From: Elysia chlorotica | Taxonomy: Eukaryota; Mollusca; Gastropoda; Plakobranchidae | DNA: 64,000 nt | Direction of reading: 5' to 3' | Assembly (NCBI GenBank): GCA_003991915.1 | Contig: RQTK01000102.1 | Span: 750,053 to 814,052 of the forward strand | Notes under the pieces: generated by a model | The model's input: the letters and a program-made list of their open reading frames with translations, nothing else | Told to the model about the DNA's origin: nothing | Databases searched by the model: none | Shown: one piece after another, positions 36,233 to 47,517 of the stretch | How positions within the stretch are numbered: position 1 is the stretch's first letter | Layout of the letters: every line of letters begins with the position of its first letter | Program-made: the position numbers and the translations under genes

Positions 36233-36794
36233 TGGATGTGACACTGAGCCTAGTGTGAAATGGTCGAAGCCCAGGCTATCTGGTATCCTCGGTCGCAGCC
36301 TATCAGGTTTCCAATCATTAAGAGATATAATCATGAAATAATGAACCACACTGCAATGAAACGCAGGGCTAGGGGTATGATCTAGCACTAGTATAACCAT
36401 ATTACCCCCACTGATGTTTTGAGGAAAATATGACTTTTTTATCCCCTGATTGAGCGATGAGAATACAAGGGAGGAGCAAGAGACCAGTGCTAACTTTTAT
36501 AAGAAATGAAAACTAGATGGGGAAAAACACAAGACACCATGTATATCCTGGACCAAACTACATTATTATGTCTTTTAAAAACAACGGATAAGTGAACACA
36601 TCGGTAGCTATTTTTGTCTACTGTTATCAATATGCTGTGTCTACAGTTGCAAGTATTAAAAAAACGGTTAAAGAAGAATTGTTTAAAGATTATTACAATT
36701 TTATTGACCAAAATAATATCGGTATTATGCTTGCATAAAGACAGAAAGTTTTGCATTGTTGCTTAATGTCCAACATCAGGACTCTTTAGATTTT

Positions 36795-36905
36795 ATAGTG
36801 GACGGACCCTAAGACTGACGTCTGGCGATTTTACGTGCTGCCACACACGAATCACAAGACTGGGCGGGGAGGCTTGGACTCCTGTCTCAGCCGGTCACAA
36901 TAAAC
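36795..36905 (-). mobile_element. SINE core and tail fragment
   Basis: On the minus strand: GTGACCGGCTGAGACAGGAG, then GTGTGTGGCAGCACGTAAAA and CCAGACGTC. The head is missing; a (GA)n array begins where it would be. Confidence 0.7.
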
Positions 36906-36920
36906 TATTGCATTGGGTGT

Positions 36921-36933
36921 GGAGAGAGAGAGG

Positions 36934-37016
<83 letters not shown>
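36921..37016. repeat. (GA)n microsatellite
   Basis: One of the longest GA runs in the window, with a single TA interruption near its start. Confidence 0.95.
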
Positions 37017-37018
<2 letters not shown>

Positions 37019-37574
37019 TGTGGGCCAAAGAGGGAAAAGTTCAAGAATAATTATCGAGCTCCTGAATACACATTTTGTACTGCCCCAAGGGAACTGAATT
37101 GTTTAAAAAAAAAAACAAAAAAAAACAACAGGACTCTAAAGCAAGGTATTGGTATTTTCAATAAAAACTCAAGCTTTTGGCTAAGGAAAGTAGAAAAAGA
37201 GCTAAGAGGCTAAGAAAAGTTGAAAATGTATGCACGTAAAGCAAATAGTGCACGGTTTGTTCAAGACATTAGTGTTGGGACGGGGCTACTGAGATGGCTA
37301 GCACGACAAGCAGACACGTCCATCTGTTACAGCGTAAGCCAAAAAAGCCACATCCAGAGTAAATTGAAAAACACACTTTGTCACTGATGGATTTACAAAC
37401 CACACAGAAGCCGAAGTTTTGTTTTCTCAAACAACATAATGGTGACAAGAAGTACTGTCACAGCAAATTCCATGGACAGCAGGCAACATAAGTATAATCT
37501 TTAAAAAAAAAAAACATTTAGATTTGAGTGCCCTTAGTTTCTCGAAACATACACTGTTTTTTTTTACAAAGGCG

Positions 37575-37660
37575 GGAATATGAACTACGGTTCGAACCTC
37601 GGACATCCTGCTACCCAGATCAGAACTCTAATCGACCGAGCTACCGACACTTTGCGCTTG
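37575..37660 (-). mobile_element. SINE head fragment
   Basis: On the minus strand: GTAGCTCGGTCGATTAGAGT and GATGTCCGAGGTTCGAACCG, tRNA-like A- and B-box regions. Confidence 0.6.
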
Positions 37661-37769
37661 CCACGAACGTTTACAATGTTTAAACTGAGAAAAGAGAATA
37701 ATTATAACTTAATTAAACATTAAAAGTTTTCATTATGAGGAGGGGGGAAGGTGGTCAAAAGACAGAACG

Positions 37770-37965
37770 AGCAGCTTCTATTTCGAAAATCGTAGGCTCG
37801 AACCCAGCTGTTCTGATCGTTGTGGGTTTTTTTTCCCTTAAAGGCTGGGTCGGTACATTTATAAATATTGTGAATCGGTCATGTCCTGAGTAACCCGCTC
37901 GTGAGTCCCGCCATCGTGTAGGGTCTTTGTTAAAAGTTAGGAGACGTTAAACAAGGACTAGCACA
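37770..37965 (+). mobile_element. diverged SINE
   Basis: GTAGGCTCGAACCCAGCTGT (B box), GGCTGGGTCGGTACATTTAT (core) and a tail ending GTTAAACAAGGACTAGC. Confidence 0.5.
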
Positions 37966-37999
37966 AGTAGTAGAAAACTGTTCTAAATTGCCATCCTGG

Positions 38000-40150
38000 C
38001 AAACTACAATGTACTTCCTTCCAAATAAAGGAGCGACCACGAAAAGACGTGAACTTGGAGATGGCGGCTAAGGGAATCTAATACTAATAATTATTCTTAT
38101 ATTGAGACCAAAATAATTCCCTGATCCCCTCGGAAATAGAGCAACTCATTCATGTAACTGATCCATATCCAGCAAGCAACAGGCACGGACCCGTAAGCGG
38201 ATAATCTCGTATTTACACCGTTAATCCGACGCAAAGCGGCAACGGAGGCGCTAGATCTGTACACACGTAAGACGGGTCGCTAGGCTAATAATACTAATAC
38301 TAATAATACCGCCATTGTCTGCGCCAAGCGCTGGGACATAATCCTGACGAGGTCCACTCGAAATCAGAACAGGCTTTGCGATGTACACGACCATAACGGA
38401 TGACATAATCACGCAACATAGACATGAAGCCTTCTCTTCTGATCGCTCATTGGCTCCGTAAGTCTTGGGTAAGGCTATGGTTGGACACCCATGCAGATTT
38501 TCTTACCAATCGTCTTTGTCGCTACGGGCCTCGTTGTCGCAAGGACCCTTGCTATGCCAGAAGGGACTACTCGTAGCTGTCAAATTAACGCGATTGGGTG
38601 CACAAAGTAAGGAACTCCACTCGCGTGGAGACAGGACAAGTTGACTCTCCGGTCAATAAATACTGGCTTTGATATTCGGTCAAACTCTAAGCGTGTGGAC
38701 TCTTGGGGCGAATTATGTGGAGATCTGTGTATATAGTTTCATGAGTACAATAAACCATTTCCGAGATTGCAACATATAAACAGTATTTTTAAACCGATAA
38801 CCAAAATGTTCAATTTTTTAGTTCTATATAGAAATATGCCAACTGTATGGCACAACGGATATAATAATTATATCTCAAATAGTGGGATGAATTACACCGT
38901 CTGATATTCCGGAAGTTTCAGCATGAAAATCATAATTAAAAATATTCACCATTTTAGTTCTAAATCTTTATAGTTATGCACATGATGGTTACTTGAGGCG
39001 AAATGAAGGTACCAATACATGAAAACGAATAGCCAAAGTATTATGGCCTATAATAACGGCACGCTTTCCGACTTAAAGACACCTATAGACTGAGTAGGTT
39101 AACGTGGGATAATCTAGGCCACACCCTGAAGTAAGCAAGGCAGCAAATCTCTGTTCAAGAAGATTTCGTGGTGTATATTTGATTTTGTAGGTTGTTGTTC
39201 AAGGAATTACGGTAATACCACTACGGTCTAGCTCTTGTATTGTGTGTTTGATTTTGTCTAAGTAAAAAAAAAACAACGTGTCAATATAGTTCTGATTCAT
39301 AATGGTCTCATAAATTTTTATCTTACTCATTTTCAAAACTCCTGGTAGGTGGTAGTTATGCCCTTGGGGTAAAAAGCATTAATTTAGTGCTTTCACTTGT
39401 TTTTGGATCTTGCAGGAGAAAGCTGTAAACGATTTAGCGTAGGTAGTACTTTCTGAAGCTAATGAACCAAACAAGCTAGGATTTAATGAGGTTGCTGGAT
39501 ACAATGCGAACACCATTTATGTACTCCAAAACCTGGTCACTTGGGAGGAAAGAATAAAACACAAAACGCCTGAAGGATAAATTGAGATAATCGTAAAAAG
39601 CAGGTTCATGGTTTTACAACATGTATTGTACTTAGGGTCGGAAATTGATTATTGTGATTGATTTTAGGGTTGTTATTAAACATTGATCATGACCATGGCG
39701 TTGGCCGCACGTTATTGTTAGGACTTTTTAATATGTTATTGGTTTTGTCGATCATTGCAAGAACTTTATGAGTTTAGTGTGAGCGGCATTCTACGTTAGC
39801 GATGCAAATGAAAAACACACAAAATTAGACACACCCCCCCCTCCCCCACGGACTTGGCATTGAAATTCGAACTTAATACATACACAGCTTTACCAGACAC
39901 TTTGTCTCAAACTTCAGAATAGAGGATATTGTTTTGGAAAGATTCATCTCAGCATTGCGGATAATGGCATGTAATTGTATATTGACTTTCTTACAACAAT
40001 CCTACGTAATATTGATTTGTTATAGCTGAGCACCCAAGAGAGGTGACAGAGATGCTTTGAGCTCTTCGCCTAATTGATTCCTCGACACGCATGTTCCGCT
40101 CTTGTGTCCACACATCAACGTGACCGCACAAACCAAAACCTTAGGGTAAT
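38000..40150. other. Intergenic; no gene seen
   Basis: Includes the second copy of a dispersed repeat (38378-38560). The rest is anonymous AT-rich DNA. Confidence 0.5.
38378..38560 (+). repeat. dispersed repeat, copy 2 of 2
   Basis: Counterpart of 36036-36232, same orientation, about 2.3 kb away, clearly diverged. Confidence 0.6.
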
Positions 40151-40154
40151 TTCT

Positions 40155-40502
40155 ATGGCACAAGGCACTTTGTGCAACGGACGTCTGACAATTTTATGTG
40201 CTGCCACACACGAGACAGGGTGGGGATACCATGACTCCTGTCTCAGCCGGTCACATTATAACTGACACCGACCCAACCAGTAGGGATACTGCAACAGCCA
40301 GGATTCGAACTCGGGACCTTTTGCGTCGGAAGCCGATGTTCTACCCCTGGGCCACCGCGCCCCCCAGAAGAAGAAGAAGAAGAAGAAGAAGAAGAAGAAG
40401 AAGAAGAAGAAGAAGAAGAAGAAGAAGAAGAAGAAGAAGAAGAAGAAGAAGAAGAAGAAGAAGAAGAAGAAAAGGAGATGGCACAAGGCACTTTGTGCAA
40501 CG
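40155..40502 (-). mobile_element. intact SINE plus (TTC)n block between 25-bp target-site duplications
   Basis: Direct repeats of 25 bp at 40155-40179 and 40478-40502 (ATGGCACAAGGCACTTTGTG, then CAACG) bracket the insertion. The SINE (40180-40365, minus) has a tRNA-like head with A box TGGCCCAGGGG and B box AGTTCGAATCC. Its core has TACTGGTTGGGTCGGTGTCA and GTGACCGGCTGAGACAGGAG, and its tail GTGTGTGGCAGCACATAAAA then TTGTCAGACGTC. This is the best reference copy in the window. The (AAG)n array 40366-40472 lies upstream of the head but inside the target duplication. Confidence 0.85.
40366..40472. repeat. (AAG)n microsatellite, array 1
   Basis: About 35 perfect AAG/GAA triplets between the SINE head and the right target-site duplication. 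Confidence 0.97.
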
Positions 40503-40580
40503 TTACACCACGGTTAGATTGTCACAATTACATGAATCCTTCGATATTGGACAGAATGGATAAAATTATATCATTTCAGC

Positions 40581-40741
40581 AAAGAAGAAGAAGAAGAAGA
40601 AGAAGAAGAAGAAGAAGAAGAAGAAGAAGAAGAAGAAGAAGAAGAAGAGGAGGAGAAGAAGAAGAAGAAGAAGAAGAAGAAGAAGAAGAAGAAGAAGAAG
40701 AAGAAGAAGAAGGGAGGAGGAGAAGGAGGAGGAGGAGGAGG
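40581..40741. repeat. (AAG)n microsatellite, array 2
   Basis: About 160 bp of AAG with AGG interruptions toward the right end. Confidence 0.97.
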
Positions 40742-40744
40742 TAG

Positions 40745-41323
40745 TATAAAGTCGACCTAGTTTCAGATTTTGCTACGTGCAACATAATCTGAAAACATGT
40801 TAAGACGAAGAAAAGAGTAAATCAATTTCAGTAGGCCGAGTGCAAAAAGCAGGTGGTGAATGAAAAAAGGAAAAAAAAAATCTCGTTGAAGGATATAACA
40901 TGAATATAAACTAAGACATAAAAGAGAACTTTCATCTTTGTAACATTATCGCAGTCTTTTCGCGCGGACTAGCCTTCAGTTAATAAAGTTGGCTAACACC
41001 TAAGCTTGCATCGATTATAAACAGTTATTATGTTATACTACTACTAGGCTGGGGAGAATGGATCAAGGTTGTGTTCTGTGAACACCTTGAAATTTGCAAC
41101 AATGATTAGCACATTTTGATACAGTAGTAAATCACAGTTTCTGAGATGGGTTCATTCAAATGAAAGAACGAAAACGTGGCTAGCAGTAACACGATGGCCA
41201 GATTATTTATGTTCTGAATACAAAGGTGTTTACCATAAAAGACGCGTGTTTAATGATTTTACTGCTAAAAAGGGGAGAAATGTAGGGGGGAGGGGGTCTA
41301 TTTTTGAGGGATTATGGGTGTGC

Positions 41324-41383
<60 letters not shown>

Positions 41384-43180
41384 CAGAGAAAAAGAGGCGG
41401 ATAAAGATAATTATAGGTAACATGATTCACACAATAGTTTTAAAGGATACTTTTATTGACTAAAAATAAAGAAACAAATAAATAAAATAAAACGCAAGTT
41501 TGTGTCCGGTTTCTTCATAAATAAGGAAGTGGCACCTGTAGGTACTGCTATTACGTACTACATGTACTACGATGACGTCTACTGTTACAGCTAATCTTGC
41601 TGATGTTATTGCTAATCCTACTAGTGGTGAACTACGACCACAACTGTGATAAACAACATATTATTATGTGAAATGCCGTTATCATCGCCCAGGTGGATTG
41701 AATATTGCACACACACACAAAAAAAAGATGCATCTGTCAACAAAGTGATCATCACAATTAGTTGATTTATATTGTACATGTATGTAGTAAGTCAACATTT
41801 TACGGGCATTTATGTTCGGACAATTAAAAAAAATCCCGGATGAAAGTGATACAAACAATTTAGTGAGCGCTGATGGTATATTCCTATCAATGCAATGCTC
41901 TATTTTACTCAAATTCTGTAAGAATAGGGGAGCACAACTGTTCTTTTTTCACTCATTAAGCCTAACAAACATCAACATTTCTTGCATTTCCAAGGCCAGT
42001 CGAGAACCTCTCAAGTCGATGGCCGCATTCGATCGGTCACCACTAGTGTATCCAGGTCGGATTTCAAGTAAGCAACAACGGGTTACAACCAGGACTGATT
42101 GTATTGTTAGTATTGATTGGTTCGATCCCATCATAACTATGATGATCGAGAGCTCGTGAAGAGAGTAAAACGAACAGAAGAATAGTGAGACAGAAACAGA
42201 TACAAATTAACATTGATGGATACCGATTGCAAAATATTTTCAAAAAGACAAACACACATTCCTTGGTAGAGAAAGAGAGCTAGAACGAACAAATTCGTTG
42301 GAATGTGGAGGGATGAAATGTGTGTCTACCGCACCAGAAACGAAAAGCAGCTATCACAGCGAGATTGAAGTACCTTTATCTTCTGTGATCACTTGGACAC
42401 AATAAAATAAAATAACATCTGCAACTTCAATTTTGACTACCTACCTAGTGTTGAAGAACAGACAGATAATTTTTGTAACCTATCACTTGGACAGGAGAAT
42501 TTACACACAACACCTGCAACTAAATATTTGGACAATCCAATCTTGCAGAGCAGATTGATAATTTTTGAAATGTCAAAATAAATTTAAGATATTTAGTGTT
42601 TTATTGTATATTACTTATTGCTACGTTATTCTTCAGAGGAGCGATTTCTTCTTTTTAACCATGACCACACATTAGGTCTACAATAATTGGAAGATGGGGA
42701 AATGACAGTCGATATTTTACGTTTCTCCAACAAAAACTGTGTTCGGGAAATTGAATACCAATGAACAACTTGAAGAGAGAACGAGCTTTCTTGTAGCAAA
42801 GTTTACTCGCTGCGATAATCTTTTCGTACAATTGTTTGACAAACTGCTTGGGTTGTGATATATGGCACAAACAGAAGTTTAGTGGGATTTTTTCACTTTA
42901 TAAATACGTTCCGTTTTCTTTTCTTAGCGGGTTTGTCAAAAGCATTTTGAGAAGAAGCCCCGTAGCAGGAATGTAACAGTAAAAATTCCTTTTATAAAAG
43001 TACTGTATTTTTTTTTTCAATACATTATTATTTTCCCACCAAAAGCACAGAAAGTCCTTTATCAAGATGTGCAGGTCTCTGTAAGAATTTTTTTTAAAGC
43101 AAGTCCTTTATATTGTTACTACGGTTTCACAAGAACATCTTTGTTTTGTTTTTTTCATGTGCGTTGTCATAAAAAAGACA
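40745..43180. other. Intergenic; no gene seen
   Basis: Only (GA)n at 41.3 kb stands out. Open readings of 60-115 codons near 41.7-42.2 kb on both strands have no recognisable motif. Confidence 0.5.
41325..41380. repeat. (GA)n microsatellite
   Basis: Perfect GA run ending in a short G run. Confidence 0.95.
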
Positions 43181-43184
43181 AATA

Positions 43185-43350
43185 TCTGACAATTTTACAT
43201 CTACCACTCAGACACAGAGCGGGGAAATCAGCACTGTGCTTTAGCTGGTCACACATTTTATACTGATACCAATCCAACCAGTAGCATGGGAAAAGGTGCC
43301 CCCCACGGGGATCAAACCGGGGACACCTTCCCACCTCCGAAGTACACATA
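43185..43350 (-). mobile_element. tRNA-derived SINE
   Basis: On the minus strand: head (GAGGTGGGAAGGTGTCCCCG, GTTTGATCCC), core (CTACTGGTTGGATTGGTATC, GTGACCAGCTAAAGCACAGT) and tail (GTAGATGTAAAATTGTCAGA). Confidence 0.7.
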
Positions 43351-43638
43351 CTAGTTTTATGTTTGAGCATCCTCGCTATACTTCAAATGTTATATCATCG
43401 GTGTGCAAATATATTCAACATTAGAATTTTTTTAAGGAAACTGATAGTTCAGCAATTTATACCAGGAAGAGAGTGATTGTGTGTCCTAGTCCTCAATGTC
43501 TGTGCTCATAATATACAACTCATAATGAGGCTACTGCCCTGTGAGCAGTAACAACCAAAGAGACAAGGCCAAAGGACAGGACAAAGTTTGTGTATAGTTG
43601 CTTCTGTTCTTTTTGCTATAATCATTATAACTATGAAT

Positions 43639-44467
43639 ATTTCAGTAATATTTTTCTTTTTCTACCTAATAAGGAAATTGGGTGTGTCTGTATGTGTGTT
43701 AGGGGGGGGGTTAAAAAGGTCAAAGAAAAGTCTATGCCATACAATACTGGCATTCATAAAACCTTTGTTATATATAAGTGCCAAATCTTACTCCTCTCCA
43801 AGCCCTGACTGCTTTGTTAAAAGGAATAGTCTCGATCATTTGGATCACAATTCCCCCTAAACTTTAAAATGTTACTTTCTTGAACTAGCTGAAGAAAGGG
43901 GCCTAGTAAATTTCAAAACAACTAAAAAAAACAGGTGTTTCGGCCTATTTTAAAAAATTTACAGCTCCTCTTATGTTTTTTACTTATCGAAATTTGAAGT
44001 CAACAAAATTGAGATAATTCTTGGTTGATTTAATAAAAAGCACATTGAATGATTGATGCAGTTATCATAAATGACTATTAGATAAAATTGCATCTTTGCT
44101 TTCTATGACTAGAAATTTAGCTAAAATAAATCCAATCACTATTTTCCAAATCTAGTTCTCTCTGCACCCTTGAGCTTGAGATTGCTTCAATCTTGGGGTC
44201 GAAACTTAAAGTTGCAGCCACTAAACTTAGCACAAGCATTCAGTCAACAAAACTAGTTGTTTTTTTTTTTACAGACATGTGAAGTTGAAACTTATTCTCA
44301 TGAATAAGAACTTAATATCAAATTTGTGCAGCCTTGGTAGCGATCGCCATAGATGGTCAATTACGTTTTAGAAAACCCTTGTTCCTACACTTTCAGTTTT
44401 CTTTCCTTACCCTTATCTTGAAGTGACCATAAATATATGATCTACAAAGTGGGTGCTCACAGCAAAG
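43639..44467. repeat. 0.83-kb tandem duplication, copy A
   Basis: Runs from TTCAGTAATATTTTTCTTTT to GTGGGTGCTCACAGCAAAGT. It is near-identical to 44470-45545 except for length changes. Confidence 0.93.
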
Positions 44468-44469
44468 TT

Positions 44470-45545
44470 ATTCAGTAATATTCTTCTTTTTCTACCTAAT
44501 AAGGAAATAGGGTGTGTCTGTATGTGTGTGTTTGGGGGGGGGGGGGGGGGGTCAGAGTAGTAGATAGAGGGTGGGGGTGTTGTTGTTGTGTGTGTGTGGG
44601 GGGGGGGGGGGGGGGGGTTAAAAGGGTCAAAGAAAAGTCTATGCCATACAATACTGGCATTCATAAAACCTTTGTTTTATATAAGTGCCAAATCTTACTC
44701 CTCCACAAGACTTGACTGTTTTGTTAAAAGGAATAGTCTCCATCATTTGGATCACAATTCCCCCTAAAATTTAAAATGTTACTTTCTTGAAATAGCTGAA
44801 GAAAGGGACCTAGTAAATTTCAAAACAACTAAAAAAATCAGGTGTTTCGGCCTATTTTAAAAAATTTACAGCTCCTCTTATGTTTTTTACTTATCGAAAT
44901 TTGAAGTCAACAAAATTGAGATAATTCTTGGTTGATTTAATAAAAAGCAACATTGAATGATTGATGCAGTTATCATAAATGACTATTAGATAAAATTGCA
45001 TCTTTGCTTTCTATGACTAGAAATTTAGCTAAAATTAATCCAATCACTATTTTCCAAATCTAGTTCTCTCTGCACCCTTGAGCTTGACATTGCTTCAATC
45101 TTGGGGCCGAAACCTTAAAGTTGCAGCCACTAAACTTAGCACAAGCATTCAGTAAATAAAACTAATAGTCCACGGGTACGACAACATTGTCATCTCATGA
45201 TTTGTTTCTAGCATCATAACCAGAAACCACTCTAGATGTGTCGTCAAAGACTTAAATTCTTAATAATACTAATGGACTAAGTATTGATGCGCTGGTAAGA
45301 TGATAGTAAATAATATAGTCACCTTTGACAGTTTTTTTTTTTTTTAACAGACTTGTGAAGTTGAAACTTGTTCTCATGAATAAGAACTTTATATCAAATT
45401 TGTGCAGCCTTGGTAGCGATCGCCATAGATGGTCAATTACGTTTTAGAAAACCCTTGTTCCTACACTTTCAGTTTTCTTTCCTTACCCTTATCTTGAAGT
45501 GACCATAAATATATGATCTACAAAGTGGGTGCTCACAGCAAAGTT
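44470..45545. repeat. 0.83-kb tandem duplication, copy B (1.08 kb)
   Basis: Same landmarks as copy A. It is longer because of two expanded poly-G tracts (~44535-44552, 44597-44617) with GT-rich sequence between them, and because of ~170 extra bp (~45160-45327) not present in copy A. No coding content. Confidence 0.93.
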
Positions 45546-45983
45546 CTTTGTTTCACTTTCACTTCAGTTGCAGTCTGAGGAGCAAACCTGAGTAAGTCAC
45601 ATGGCACCTCTCAAGTCTAATGTTTTCACTAGGCTAATTCAGTATTAGTTGGGATGAGTTTTCCTGTATTTAGATCCAAATATATTACTCGTCAACTTTT
45701 CAGCTTTAATGCTTTTGTGAGATCTTCGTGCAAAACATTAAGCCCAACTAATACATTTGTACATATTGGAAAGCTAGTCAAACATGACCCTATGAAACTA
45801 AAATATATAGAGATCTACACAATGTGCCGATAATGCATTGTTGTAACTGATTCACCCATGACTTCAACAAACCTAAATTATATCAAACCAAAACATATGA
45901 ATTGAAATCAACAACAGTAGACTTTGAGTTTGAGGTGTGGCTATATGATCCCTAGTCCTTTTTCGGGAGTAAACCTCACTCTA

Positions 45984-46257
45984 GGGGGCCATGGTATTCC
46001 TGGGGCATGGTATTCCTGGGGTAGAGAATCGGCTGCCGACGCAGGAGGTCCATGGTTTGAGCCCTGGCAATTTTACCCCCTACTGGTTGGGTCGGTGTTA
46101 GTTTTGTGTGACCGGCTGAAACAGGGGTCATGGTACTCCTGTGTCTCAAGTGTGGCAGCACATAAAATTGTCAGATGTTAGTCTTAGGGCCCGTCCACAA
46201 TATTTTTTTATAAAGCCTATATAGTGCTGACACTGGATGTTGAACAAACTCAACCTC
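45984..46257 (+). mobile_element. tRNA-derived SINE, full length with 3' tail
   Basis: Head GGGGTAGAGAATCGGCTGCC and GGTCCATGGTTTGAGCCC, core TACTGGTTGGGTCGGTGTTA and GTGACCGGCTGAAACAGGGG, tail GTGTGGCAGCACATAAAATT, GTCAGATG. The 3' end is GCCTATATAGTGCTGACACT...GTTGAACAAACTCAA. A 16-bp direct duplication (CATGGTATTCCTGGGG) lies at the start of the head. Confidence 0.85.
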
Positions 46258-46264
46258 ACTCTAA

Positions 46265-47517
46265 CTCATAGAGAAAACTGAAGTGTGAGAAAAAAAATAT
46301 GTAACCTTAACCAAAACACAAAATCATTAAACAATTAACACAAAATTTAAAAAAAAACAAAGAATTCATACATCAAGTTTTTAAAGAAATTACAATAATG
46401 CCACATCACTCATCATCATCATCATCATCATCATCGGTATTTTGATTAACGTGCAGGTACTGGGGCAACATCCACATCAGTGGACCCCCTTCCAGGTAGC
46501 TGGCTTGCTGCACGCATGGCTGATCTCACACCAGATCTCCAGTTGTTGAGAGTTTCCAGTCTTTCCGATCCCTCTCTGTCACCTGCTTCCATGTCATTCT
46601 GGGTCTCCCTTTTCCACGACTTCCTGTTACTTGCATGTCCAATGCTGTCTTGATAGCTCCGCTTGACCGTTCCACGTGGCCATACCACCGGAGTCTTCTC
46701 TCCTTCAGAATGAGGTTCAGGTCCTCAAGGCCAAGAAGCGTCAATAGCTCATTTGACCTAGTGGTGGCCACATCTTCTGGCTTCACATTGCAGATCTGTC
46801 TTATCATTGCCCTGTCGTTTCTCTGCAGGCGTTGGAACATTTTTTGAGTTGTAAAAAATTAACACACAAAATCATTAAACAATTAACACAAAATCAAAAA
46901 AAAACAAGGAATTCATACATCAAGTATTTTGCTTTATAAGGACAGATGACTTGACGACAGGAAGGGAAGTAGCATTCTTTTGTTTTTAAAAGTGATTTTC
47001 TTTCTCTAAATGCATTGTCGGCTTAACGGATGCTCTATTCAAAGCTTTTTCCATAAGTTCCAAGCAACTTCGAAGTTTGATGTGTAAACCAGAACATATT
47101 CTCAGCAACAGCGCTCTTACCTGTCTTTCACCCCATAAAACTGTGTTTATATCAACCCATGTTGAATGTATTGAATTGCACAGTGTCTATCAATCAATGT
47201 TACCAGCACTTCACAGAAAAGATTACATCAATTTGTAAAGTTTTCTGCGACATGTCAACAACTCCGTGTTTCCATCAGTGTACAGTAGTTGTGAGTGCTG
47301 CAGTGCAGTTCGTTTTGAGAAAGTTTGTTCTCTCAAAACAAACCGAGTAGTGTCTACCATGTGCCAAATTTATTAGTGTTTCGTCTTCATTATTTAAGAA
47401 ATTATCAGATGTACATCAGTTACAAAAACACTATCATGGAGTAAAGCAGAGCCTTGCATCTAGATCTAGATCTAGATGTTTATGAGGGGTAAAGGTATTT
47501 TCTTTAAAAATTTTACA
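46265..47517. repeat. 706-bp repeat unit, copy 1, with LINE insertion
   Basis: Begins CTCATAGAGAAAACTGAAGT. After removal of the LINE fragment and one ~60-bp direct repeat it matches 47518-48220 almost base for base. Confidence 0.88.
46386..46855 (-). mobile_element. LINE (RTE/Jockey-like) ORF2 3' fragment
   Basis: The minus-strand reading from 46840 contains RNDRAMIRQICNVKPEDVAT, then ERRLRWYGHVERSSGAIKTA and GRPRMTWKQVTERDRKDWKL. This is the characteristic C-terminal end of endonuclease-reverse transcriptase polyproteins. A frameshift near 46540 moves the conserved ending (SQLPGRGSTDVDVAPVPAR) into another frame. A (GAT)n tail (46412-46436) marks its 3' end. It is 5'-truncated and inactive. 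Confidence 0.8.

Noticed and set aside
40300..40365. Possible real tRNA gene
   Set aside because: Pol III A and B boxes are good, but the cloverleaf is poor and the sequence runs into the shared SINE core and tail with target-site duplications.
40198..40785. Poly-Arg, poly-Ser, poly-Phe and poly-Glu readings
   Set aside because: They are translations of the (AAG)n arrays and adjoining SINE.
47105..47130. Minus-strand CAG|GTAAGA donor near 47119, repeated at 47825, as a first exon
   Set aside because: It lies inside the 706-bp tandem repeat and has no coding or promoter support.
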